Positions 43,751 through 51,776 of a DNA stretch of 64,000 nt are shown here, piece by piece. The translations under genes and the position numbers were made by a program. Location: positions 124,001 through 188,000 of the forward strand of contig JARYGU010000003.1 of NCBI GenBank assembly GCA_033795365.1. The letters are read 5' to 3'. This stretch comes from JARYGU01 sp033795365. GTDB taxonomy: Bacteria; Pseudomonadota; Alphaproteobacteria; Rhizobiales; Rhizobiaceae. Every line of letters starts with the position of its first letter. The stretch's first letter is position 1. Below the pieces are notes generated by a model, which was given only the letters and a program-made list of their open reading frames with translations, did no database searches and was not told the DNA's origin.

Positions 43751-44488
43751 TCAGACCGCTGCGGGACGGGCGGCGCCCGTATCCGGCAGAAGTGCAGCGA
43801 GTTCGGTGATGTCGTTGAGGCAGTAATCCGATGCGGCGGCAAGCGATTCGCGCGATCCCGTGCCCGTCAGGACGGCGACCGTCAAACCGGCGCCGGCGGC
43901 GCGTCCCATGTGGAGATCGTGGTTGTTGTCGCCGACGACCGCGATTTCATGCGGCTCAAGCCCCGTCGCCGCGCAGAAGCCGAGAACCATGCCGGGCTCC
44001 GGCTTGACGCCATGACCGCTGTCGTAGCCCGCAACATAGTGGAGATAATCCTCGAAGCCGAAGCGGTGCGCGGTTGCGCGGATCGATTTCTCGTTGTCGC
44101 TCGACGCCACGCCGAGCCGGTATCCCTTGGCATGAAGGGCCGCGAAGAAATGCGACAGATCGGTGACGGCGACCGCAAGGGAAGCGGAATTGGCGAAGAG
44201 GCCATCGAAAAGGGAAGAAAGCTCGGCAACCGTGAACTTCGCGCCGGCCATGACCATGCCTTCGGCGATCTCCACCGTGTTTCCTGCGGCCAGCAAGCTG
44301 TCCGGCGTCACATGACCGGTGTAGGGATCCATGCCGCAGGCCGAAAGCAGATGACGCGCAAGCGCCTCGTCGCCCGCGGCAGCGATCCTCGCCAGCTCGT
44401 AATTCACAGGGACCCAGCTCTTCGCATAATCGAGCAAGGTACCGTCCTTGTCGAAGAGAATGCCGGATATCGCGTTCGTCTTGCTCAT
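43751..44488 (-). CDS. HAD family hydrolase (phosphoglycolate phosphatase-like)
   Basis: 245 residues, HAD superfamily with a helical cap. The nucleophile loop is FDKDGTLLD (Asp12/Asp14), motif II Ser in VASSDNEKS, Lys in GVKPEPGM, and motif IV VGDNNHDLHMG. The substrate is unknown. It is 12 bases after waaA and 115 before lpxK in a tight lipid A cluster, so a sugar-phosphate substrate linked to lipopolysaccharide is possible. Gph-type phosphoglycolate phosphatase is the other reading. Confidence 0.88.
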   Translation of the reverse strand: MSKTNAISGILFDKDGTLLDYAKSWVPVNYELARIAAAGDEALARHLLSACGMDPYTGHVTPDSLLAAGNTVEIAEGMVMAGAKFTVAELSSLFDGLFANSASLAVAVTDLSHFFAALHAKGYRLGVASSDNEKSIRATAHRFGFEDYLHYVAGYDSGHGVKPEPGMVLGFCAATGLEPHEIAVVGDNNHDLHMGRAAGAGLTVAVLTGTGSRESLAAASDYCLNDITELAALLPDTGAARPAAV

Positions 44489-44500
44489 TTCGCCTGCCGG

Positions 44501-45814
44501 TCAGGACGCCTGGCGCGGCTGGAGCCGGGCCTTCACCGTCAACGGGTTGATGTAGGGCTCGAGGCCCTTGATCGTCGCGCGCAGGGCGCCGCGCATCTCC
44601 TGCACCGTTGCCTGGCCAGCCTCGATCATCTGGTTCCGCATCTCGTCGTTGGCAAGCAGGTAGTTGACGCCCTTGGCCAGCATCTCGACATCGCGCACCA
44701 TCTTGGCGCTGCCGTTGCGGGCGAGGTTCTGATAGGTCTCGCGAAAATTCTGGACATTTCCCCCGGAAAGGATCGCGCAGCCGAGCATGGCGGGCTCTAT
44801 GGGATTCTGCCCCCCTTCGCCGAAGAGCGAACGGCCGACGAAGGCGATTTCCGTCAGGCGCAGGTAGAGGCCCATCTCACCGATCGTGTCGCCGAGGAAA
44901 ATGTCAGTGTCGGGCGCCAGTTCGTCGTTGCGGGTCCGGCGCGCGACCTTGAGGCCCTTCGCGACGAGCACCTCCTCGATCGCGTCCGCACGCTCGGGAT
45001 GGCGCGGAACGATGATGGTCAGGAGGCCGGTGCGCTCCTTCAGCGCCCTGTGCACGCTGCCGGCCGCGACCTCCTCGCCCTCGAATGTCGAGATCGCCGC
45101 CCAGGTCTTGCGCGAACCGAGCTGCTTGCGATAGACGCGCAACAGCGCGCGATCGCAGGGCGGCGCGTCGGTATCCACCTTGAGGTTGCCGGACACGAGA
45201 ACCGGAAGAGCGCCGAGCGCCCTGAACCTTTCCGCATCGTCTTCCGACTGCGCGATCACCAGCGCCAGATTCTCGAAGAGCGCGTCGGCAAGAGTGGGCC
45301 TGTTCTTCCATCGCTTGAAGGAACGGTCCGAGAGGCGTCCGTTGACCAGCACCTGCGGAATATGGCGCCGCCCGAGCTCCATGACGGTCATCGGCCAGAT
45401 CTCCGATTCCGCGATGATTGCAAGATCGGGATGCCAGTAGTCGAGGAAACGGCTGACCGCCGGCTTCAGATCGACCGGCACATATTGATGGATGACGTCC
45501 GGGCCGAGCCGCTCCGTGGCGATCTTCGCCGAGGTAATGGTGCCGGTCGTCAGCACGACCGTGATCCCCCGGCGGCGCACCTCCTTGATCAGCGGCACCA
45601 CGGCAGTGGTCTCGCCGACGCTTGCGGCGTGAAACCAGACCAGCGGCCCTTCGGGACGCTTCACGCTGGCGTGGCCGTAGCGCTCGCGCCGGCGGGAACG
45701 ATCCTCCTTGCCCTTGGCGGCACGCAGGGCGAGGTACGACCCGATCACCGGATAGAGGCCGACACCGATCCATCGGTAGGCAGACAGCGCAAGGCGGGCC
45801 GGGAAACGGCTCAT
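44501..45814 (-). CDS. waaA: 3-deoxy-D-manno-octulosonic acid transferase
   Basis: Kdo transferase (KdtA) of 437 residues that adds Kdo to lipid IVA at the inner membrane. An N-terminal anchor lies near 17-33, then WFHAASVGETTAVVPLI with the catalytic Glu, LTTGTITSAKIA, PVDLKPAVSRFLDYWHPDLAIIAESEIWP and GGQNPIEPAMLGCAI. It is in one run with cysQ and DUF4170 upstream and HAD and lpxK downstream. Confidence 0.95.
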   Translation of the reverse strand: MSRFPARLALSAYRWIGVGLYPVIGSYLALRAAKGKEDRSRRRERYGHASVKRPEGPLVWFHAASVGETTAVVPLIKEVRRRGITVVLTTGTITSAKIATERLGPDVIHQYVPVDLKPAVSRFLDYWHPDLAIIAESEIWPMTVMELGRRHIPQVLVNGRLSDRSFKRWKNRPTLADALFENLALVIAQSEDDAERFRALGALPVLVSGNLKVDTDAPPCDRALLRVYRKQLGSRKTWAAISTFEGEEVAAGSVHRALKERTGLLTIIVPRHPERADAIEEVLVAKGLKVARRTRNDELAPDTDIFLGDTIGEMGLYLRLTEIAFVGRSLFGEGGQNPIEPAMLGCAILSGGNVQNFRETYQNLARNGSAKMVRDVEMLAKGVNYLLANDEMRNQMIEAGQATVQEMRGALRATIKGLEPYINPLTVKARLQPRQAS

Positions 45815-45904
45815 CGGGCGAGAACCTTCGATGCTGTCAGTAGGAAGGAATGCTTCATTGCGGCGCCCCGGTTATCGATGTCGCGTCTGCTGGAAAGCGC
45901 CGCC

Positions 45905-46141
45905 TCAGCCTTTCTCGGGGTCCAGAAGCCGATGCATGTGGACGATGAAGTAGCGCATATGAGCATTGTCGACCGTCAGTTGCGCCTTGGATTTCCACGC
46001 CGCCAGAGCGCTCGCATAATCGGGAAAGATTCCGACAATATCGAGATTGTCGAGGTCGCGGAACTGGACGTCGGTCAGGGTGGTCAGTTCCCCACCGAAC
46101 ACCAGATGCAGACGTTGCTTGTTGTCGCTTGCTACAGACAT
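45905..46141 (-). CDS. DUF4170 domain protein
   Basis: 78 residues (MSVASDNKQRLHLVFGGELT..., FPDYASALAAWKSKAQLTVDNAHMRYFIVHMHRLLDP), matching DUF4170 of Alphaproteobacteria. Function is unknown; it is habitually found between the cysQ-like gene and waaA. The ATG at 46141 has AAGAGAG 6 bases upstream; an ATG seven codons earlier is possible. Confidence 0.88.
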   Translation of the reverse strand: MSVASDNKQRLHLVFGGELTTLTDVQFRDLDNLDIVGIFPDYASALAAWKSKAQLTVDNAHMRYFIVHMHRLLDPEKG

Positions 46142-46209
46142 GTCTTCTCTCTTGTTCTTCATTTTCGTGACAGTCGCCACGTCGGGTTTGCTGCATTCCG
46201 GTGCAAAGG

Positions 46210-47022
46210 TCAATTCCCGGAAAATAGCCGCACAGCCTTGACCAGGCCGGGAAGCCGAGGCGTTGCCGCCGCACACAGGATACCGTGGCTGACTTCCGGG
46301 CGATTATAGGAAAGTGCGGCGCCGTCAAGGGTCGCGATCCCTCCGCCGGCCCTGGAGAGGATCAGGTCGGCGGCGGCAAGATCCCAGTCGTGCGAATTCT
46401 TCTTGACGAGCGTGGCGTCTATGCGCCCGTCGGCGACCATCGCAAGCCGATAGGCAAGCGACGGCACATGCGAGATACGGCTGACAGGACCGAGCTTCGC
46501 GGTGCCCAGCCCGGAAACCAGATCCTCGGCGGCAGCGATCCTCAGCGGCCGCTCCTGGCCGGTCCCGGCGACGGAGATGGGATGGCCGTTCTTCAGCGCC
46601 GGGCCGTTCTCCTCAGCCGCGAATGTCTCGCCGAGCGCGGGTGCGACGAGAACGCCCGCGACGGGCCGGCCGGCATGGACGACGGCGGCGCTGACGCACC
46701 ACACATCCTTTCCCGCGATGAAGGCGCGGGTGCCGTCGATGGGGTCGATCACGAACACCGTCTCGCAATCCAGCCGCGCCGGGTCGTCGTCCGTCTCCTC
46801 CGAAAGCCAACCGTAATTCGGCCTGGCGGAGAGCAGCTGCTTCTTCAGGATGTCGTTGGCGGCGAAATCGGCCGCGCTGACCGGAGAGCGGCCGCCATTC
46901 TTCCACCACACGTCCGGCGACTTGCGGAAGAATTCCATCGCCCGTACGGCTGCAGCCTGGGCTGCCGCCAGGAGGAGGTCGAGATCGGCGGACCACGATG
47001 CCCGTGCGCGAAGTTCGCTCAT
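46210..47022 (-). CDS. Inositol monophosphatase family / CysQ-like phosphatase
   Basis: 270 residues of the FIG/IMPase metal-dependent phosphatase superfamily. The metal sites are GWLSEETDDD, VIDPIDGTRAFI and HDWDLAAADLIL. CysQ (3',5'-bisphosphate nucleotidase) and inositol-phosphatase activities cannot be told apart from sequence alone; rhizobial annotation favours CysQ. The start at 47022 is placed 7 bases after the pmbA stop. Confidence 0.88.
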   Translation of the reverse strand: MSELRARASWSADLDLLLAAAQAAAVRAMEFFRKSPDVWWKNGGRSPVSAADFAANDILKKQLLSARPNYGWLSEETDDDPARLDCETVFVIDPIDGTRAFIAGKDVWCVSAAVVHAGRPVAGVLVAPALGETFAAEENGPALKNGHPISVAGTGQERPLRIAAAEDLVSGLGTAKLGPVSRISHVPSLAYRLAMVADGRIDATLVKKNSHDWDLAAADLILSRAGGGIATLDGAALSYNRPEVSHGILCAAATPRLPGLVKAVRLFSGN

Positions 47023-47029
47023 CGCCCGC

Positions 47030-48376
47030 TCACTTGCCCGCAAGCGTCATGCCTTCGATGGCAAGCGTCGGCGCGGCTATGCCGAACGAGCGATCGATAT
47101 CGTTCGCGGGCGTGATGCGCATGAACATGTCGGTGAGGTTCGAGGCGATCGTGACTTCGGAGACAGGATAGGCGAGCTCGCCGTTTTCTATCCAGAAGCC
47201 GGAGGCGCCGCGGCTGTATTCGCCGGTCACCATATTGACGCCCTGGCCGATGAGCTCGGTGACATAAAGGCCGGTGCCGACGGAGCGGATCAGATCCTCG
47301 GGGGGAATATCGCCGGGTTCGAGCGCCAGATTGGTCGAGGCGGGATTGACGGCGGTGCCTCCCCGCACACCGCGGCCATTGGTGGAGAGGCCCAGTTCGC
47401 GCGCCGTCGAGGTCGAAAGGAACCAGTGGTGCAGGACGCCGTCCTCGATCATGACCAGCCGTCCGCCGCTGACCCCTTCGCCGTCGAACGGACGCGAGGA
47501 CGGTCCGCGCACGACGAGCGGGTCGTCGGTCACCGAAAGCCCGGCCTTGAGCACCTGCTTGCCCATCTTGTCGCGCAGGAAGCTCGTCTTGCGCGCGACC
47601 GACGCGCCGTTGATCGCGCCGGCGATATGCCCGACGATGCCGCGGGCGACGCGCGGGTCGAAGACAACCGTCATGTTCTTGGCGGTCGGAACCTGGCGGG
47701 GATTGATGCGCTTGACCGCGCGTTCGGCCGCGCCGAGGCCGACCTCTTCGGCCGAACGCAAATCGGCGTAGTAGAGGCTGCTGTCGAAATCGTAATCGCG
47801 CTCCATCTTCGTGCCTTCGCCGGCGATCACGCTGACCGAGTGGCCGAAGCGGGTTGCCATATAGGCTCCGGAAAAACCGTGCGAGGTGACGAGCACGAGA
47901 CCGCCCATTCCCGCCGAAGCGCCCGCGCCGCCGGAATTCGTCACGCCTTTAACCGCAAGTGCCGCCGCTTCGGCCTTGAGCGCGGTTTCCGTCAGTTCCT
48001 CGGCGGAGACCTCGGTCGGGTCGAAAAGCTCCAGATCGGGCCATGTCCGCGCAAGATCGGCTGCCCCGGCGAGCGACGCATAAGGGTCCTCCGGAGACGC
48101 CTTGGCCATAGCCACGGCCCGTTCGGCGAGCGTCTTCAGATCGAAACCGGGGTTGGCCGAAACGCTGGCCACCCTCTTGCCGACGAAGACCCTGAGAGAG
48201 AAGTCGTCGCTCTCGGATGCTTCGGTGCCCTCCACCTTTCCCAGCCGGACGCTCACCGAGCTTGAACGGCCCCGGACGGCAACGGCATCGGCCTGATCAG
48301 CCCCGGCCGCAAGCGCGAGATCGATGAGTTCGCCGGCCCGCGCGAGCAGGATTTCTGAATCGATTGTCTGGGACAT
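47030..48376 (-). CDS. pmbA: TldD/PmbA family metalloprotease subunit
   Basis: 448 residues, TldE/PmbA type. TldD-TldE heterodimers are zinc proteases that process peptides such as microcins and help CcdA turnover. The TldE partner lacks the HExxxH motif, and none is seen here. Typical segments are TNSGGAGASAG, VVFDPRVARGIVGHIAGAINGASVAR, and GLYVTELIGQGVNMVTGEYSRGASGFWIENGE. tldD itself is not in the window. First gene of the run leading to the lipid A genes. Confidence 0.92.
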   Translation of the reverse strand: MSQTIDSEILLARAGELIDLALAAGADQADAVAVRGRSSSVSVRLGKVEGTEASESDDFSLRVFVGKRVASVSANPGFDLKTLAERAVAMAKASPEDPYASLAGAADLARTWPDLELFDPTEVSAEELTETALKAEAAALAVKGVTNSGGAGASAGMGGLVLVTSHGFSGAYMATRFGHSVSVIAGEGTKMERDYDFDSSLYYADLRSAEEVGLGAAERAVKRINPRQVPTAKNMTVVFDPRVARGIVGHIAGAINGASVARKTSFLRDKMGKQVLKAGLSVTDDPLVVRGPSSRPFDGEGVSGGRLVMIEDGVLHHWFLSTSTARELGLSTNGRGVRGGTAVNPASTNLALEPGDIPPEDLIRSVGTGLYVTELIGQGVNMVTGEYSRGASGFWIENGELAYPVSEVTIASNLTDMFMRITPANDIDRSFGIAAPTLAIEGMTLAGK

Positions 48377-48494
48377 GATTTAGCCTTTCATTCCTGCCCC
48401 ATTTATTGTGCAGTGGCACAAGCATCAAGGCCCGCGGCTGCGATTCTTCCCCTGTCCGGCGCCGCATCGCATTCGTCCAAGGAACCGCATAAGC

Positions 48495-50321
48495 ATGACA
48501 TCGGACCACGCCCTGTTTTCGGAGACGCTTTTGATGCTCGGCGGGGCGGTGATCGCGGCACCGCTGTTCAAGAAGCTGAAGCTCGGAACCGTCCTCGGCT
48601 ATCTGGCCGCCGGCATCGTCATCGGGCCGCTGCTGCACCGCATCAACGACGGGGAAGAGATCCTCGGCGTGGCGGAGCTCGGCATCGTCTTCCTGCTGTT
48701 CGTGATCGGGCTCGAATTGAAGCCGAGCCGGCTCTGGCAGATGCGCCGGGAGATCTTCGGCCTCGGGACGGCGCAGGTCGTCGCGACGGGGCTCGCGCTT
48801 TCGGGCCTGCTCTGGATGACGGAGCTCGTGGACTGGGCGGGCAGCCTCATCGCCGGTTTCGGCCTTGCGCTTTCCTCCACCGCCTTCGCCCTGCAGATCC
48901 TGGACGAGCGGGGCGATACCAACACGCGGTACGGGCAGCGCTCCTTCTCGCTTCTGCTTTTCCAGGATCTCGCGATCGTGCCGCTGCTGGCGCTCATTCC
49001 CCTGCTCGCCAAGCAAGCGCCGGACGATCCGACGACGGCGTTCCAGGATTTCACCATTGCCGTCTGCGCCATCGCGGCGATGGTGATCGCGGGGCGGTAT
49101 CTGCTCAATCCCCTTTTCCAGATCATCGCGCGGACGGGAGCGCGCGAGGCGATGATCGCCGCTGCCCTCTTCGTCGTGCTCGGCTCGGCCAACCTGTTGC
49201 AGCTTGCCGGGCTTTCGATGGCGATGGGTGCCTTTCTGGCGGGCGTCATGCTGTCGGAATCCTCCTACCGACACGAGCTCGAAGCGGATATCGAACCCTT
49301 CCGGGGCATTTTCCTCGCGATGTTCTTCATGGCGGTCGGCCTGTCGCTGGATATCGACGTCGTCATGCGCAATGCACTGCTGATCGCAGTCGCCGTTCCC
49401 GCCCTGATGCTGGTCAAGAGCGCCGTCATCTATTGGCTCTGCCGGCTGGCGGGATCGCCCCACAACGACGCCGTGCGCGTCGGGCTTCTGCTGCCGCAGG
49501 GCGGCGAGTTCGGCTTCGTGCTCTTCACCGCCGCGGCCACCGCCGGCATCTTCTCGCCGGCCACCGCTTCGCTGCTAGTGGTGATCGTCACCATATCCAT
49601 GGCTTTGACCCCGCCGGCGGCGGCGCTTTCCGGCAGGCTGCTGCGCGGCGAAGCGACAGAGGAGATCGAAGAGGATTTCGAGGGTGCGGGCGCCGACGTT
49701 CTGATGATCGGCTTTTCCCGTTTCGGCCAGATCGCGGCGCAGATCCTGCTTGCCGGCGGACGCGACGTGACGATCATCGACACCTCGGCGGACCGCATCC
49801 GCCAGGCGGCCAGCTTCGGCTTCCGCATCTATTTCGGCGACGGCACGCGCAAGGACGTGCTGCGTGCCGCCGGCATCGAGCGCGCGAAGATCGTCGCGGT
49901 CTGCACCCACAAGCGCGAGATCACCGACAGGATCGTCGATCTCGTCCAGGCGGACTATCCGAATGCGCGCGTTTTCGTGCGGGCCTATGACCGCGTGCAT
50001 ACGCTCTCGCTCCGGGCGCGCGGCGTCGACTACGAGGCGCGCGAGACCTTCGAGTCGGGCCTGCTCTTCGGACGCAAGACGCTGGAGGGGCTCGGCATCG
50101 CGGAGGAGGAAGCCCGTGCGATCGGCGACGACATCCGGCGGCGGGACGAGGAACGGCTGGTGCTGCAGGCTGCCGAAGGCCTCGCCGCCGGGCGCCACAT
50201 GCTGCATTCGAAGCCGGTCCGCCCGGAACCGCTGATCAAGCCGAAACACACCGAGCAGCTTCCGGAGGAAGACGAGGAGAGCGATCTCGCCCCGGAGAAT
50301 TCTCCGCAGCCGGTGAAGTGA
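48495..50321 (+). CDS. Monovalent cation:proton antiporter-2 (KefB/KefC-type)
   Basis: CPA2 family protein of 608 residues. About 12 membrane helices (residues 7-375), with GLELKPSRLW and LLLFQDLAIVPLLALIP as in Kef systems, are followed by a cytoplasmic TrkA-N/RCK domain (about 395-515, VLMIGFSRFGQIAAQILLAGGRDVTIIDTSADRI) that binds NAD(H). The glutathione-gated K+ efflux label is by family. The charged tail (about 575-608) is probably disordered. The stop codon abuts the patatin stop (TGATCA). Confidence 0.92.
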   Translation: MTSDHALFSETLLMLGGAVIAAPLFKKLKLGTVLGYLAAGIVIGPLLHRINDGEEILGVAELGIVFLLFVIGLELKPSRLWQMRREIFGLGTAQVVATGLALSGLLWMTELVDWAGSLIAGFGLALSSTAFALQILDERGDTNTRYGQRSFSLLLFQDLAIVPLLALIPLLAKQAPDDPTTAFQDFTIAVCAIAAMVIAGRYLLNPLFQIIARTGAREAMIAAALFVVLGSANLLQLAGLSMAMGAFLAGVMLSESSYRHELEADIEPFRGIFLAMFFMAVGLSLDIDVVMRNALLIAVAVPALMLVKSAVIYWLCRLAGSPHNDAVRVGLLLPQGGEFGFVLFTAAATAGIFSPATASLLVVIVTISMALTPPAAALSGRLLRGEATEEIEEDFEGAGADVLMIGFSRFGQIAAQILLAGGRDVTIIDTSADRIRQAASFGFRIYFGDGTRKDVLRAAGIERAKIVAVCTHKREITDRIVDLVQADYPNARVFVRAYDRVHTLSLRARGVDYEARETFESGLLFGRKTLEGLGIAEEEARAIGDDIRRRDEERLVLQAAEGLAAGRHMLHSKPVRPEPLIKPKHTEQLPEEDEESDLAPENSPQPVK

Positions 50322-51194
50322 TCACCCGCCGGCTTTTGCGCGGGCTTCGAAAGCCGCATCGAGGTTGCGCTTCAGTTCGTCGCGGATGCCGGCGGTCGCC
50401 GTCAAGATCTCTCCGGCGCGCAGGAAATCCATGACGCGGAAACGGCCGAGGTCGGGCTTGAGGAAGATGTCCGGCGGACCTTCCTTCAGCTTCATGGCGA
50501 TGATCGACTGCATGGTGAGCTGGCTCGCCCCGTAGAGGCTTTCGATACGGTTCGGCAATATCCCCCTGTCCCCGTCCGGTCCGCCGACGACATCGACGCC
50601 GATGGTGACGTCGGCGGTGCCGCGAAGGTGATCGAAGGGAACGGGGTTCCACAGGCCGCCGTCGATCATCACCCTTCCTCCGATGCGAACCGGAAGGAAG
50701 ATCGCCGGAAGGGCGGCGGAGGCGGCCAGCGCCGTTATGAGGTCACCGCTTTCGCAGACATGCTCGCACTGGCCGTAATAATCCGCCGCGATCACCTTCA
50801 GCGGAATGGCGAGATCCTCGAACCGCTTCGGAATGCGATCGGGAAGGAAGGCCGCGAGCACGCGCTCCAGATTGAACTGGCCGAAGCGGGAGCGCCCGCT
50901 CCAGGCTTCCGACAGGGTTGCGGGCCTGAGGCTCCACAGGCGGTTGATCACCTGCGCGCGCCGCCCGACCGCCGCAAGCGTGTGCGCCCGGATTTCGCTG
51001 CCCCTCATTCCCGACGCCATGGCGGCGCCGATAATCGCGCCGATCGACGAGCCGGTGATGAGGACGGGACGAATGCCGAACTCGTCCAGAACCTCGACGA
51101 CATGGATATGCGCAAGCCCCCGCGCGCCCCCGCCGCCCAGCGCGAGCGCGACCGTCGGACGCGACGACGAATTGGAAATCTCGGCCATTCCCAT
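50322..51194 (-). CDS. Patatin-like phospholipase (RssA-type)
   Basis: 290 residues. The oxyanion hole is GGGGARGLAH (20-29), nucleophile elbow GSSIG (48-52), and the catalytic Asp in MIDGGLWNP: a complete Ser-Asp dyad. It hydrolyses acyl esters; the in vivo lipid is unknown. It lies 15 bases downstream of rsmD and converges on kefB with zero spacing. Confidence 0.92.
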   Translation of the reverse strand: MGMAEISNSSSRPTVALALGGGGARGLAHIHVVEVLDEFGIRPVLITGSSIGAIIGAAMASGMRGSEIRAHTLAAVGRRAQVINRLWSLRPATLSEAWSGRSRFGQFNLERVLAAFLPDRIPKRFEDLAIPLKVIAADYYGQCEHVCESGDLITALAASAALPAIFLPVRIGGRVMIDGGLWNPVPFDHLRGTADVTIGVDVVGGPDGDRGILPNRIESLYGASQLTMQSIIAMKLKEGPPDIFLKPDLGRFRVMDFLRAGEILTATAGIRDELKRNLDAAFEARAKAGG

Positions 51195-51209
51195 TCTGCC
51201 TTCCGCCTC

Positions 51210-51770
51210 TCAAGCGGGAGTATAACGATAGAAATGCATGCGCGTATCGCCGAAGGTGCGGATGTCGAGCGGCTCGAAGCCTTCGACGGCGGCAGGATTT
51301 ACGTCCGCCCGTTCCTCCAGGATCGCAAGTGCGCCCGGCACCAGCCAGCCGCCGCGCGCGGCCGCACCCAGCGCCTTCTCGCCCAGCCCGCGCCCGTAAG
51401 GCGGATCGGCGAACAGGAGATCGAATGGCTCCATGGTACCGACGAAGCCGAGCGACGTCGCATCACGGCGGAAGATCTTGGCGCGGCCGATCACACCGAG
51501 GCTTTCGATATTTGTGTGGATCAGCCCCCTGCCCTCGACGCCCTGCTCGACGAAAAGGGCCGCACGGGCACCGCGCGAAAGCGCTTCCAGGCCGACGGCG
51601 CCGGTGCCGGCGAAAAGATCGAGGACGCGCGTTCCGTCCAGCGCCTGCGGATGGGAATGGCTGAGGATGTTGAACAGGCTCTCGCGCGTCCGGTCGGTGG
51701 TCGGCCGGATGTCGTCGGTTTTCGGAGTTGCGAGCGAGCGCCCGCGGAACGCACCGCCGACAATGCGCAT
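51210..51770 (-). CDS. rsmD: 16S rRNA (guanine966-N2)-methyltransferase
   Basis: 186 residues. MRIVGGAFRGRSLATP at the N-terminus, RPTTDRTRESLFNIL, the SAM loop VLDLFAGTGAVGLEALSRGA and catalytic DPPYG are diagnostic of RsmD. It is 6 bases downstream of the pseudouridine synthase gene, so both rRNA-modifying enzymes are likely cotranscribed. Confidence 0.95.
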   Translation of the reverse strand: MRIVGGAFRGRSLATPKTDDIRPTTDRTRESLFNILSHSHPQALDGTRVLDLFAGTGAVGLEALSRGARAALFVEQGVEGRGLIHTNIESLGVIGRAKIFRRDATSLGFVGTMEPFDLLFADPPYGRGLGEKALGAAARGGWLVPGALAILEERADVNPAAVEGFEPLDIRTFGDTRMHFYRYTPA

Positions 51771-51776
51771 CGCGGC

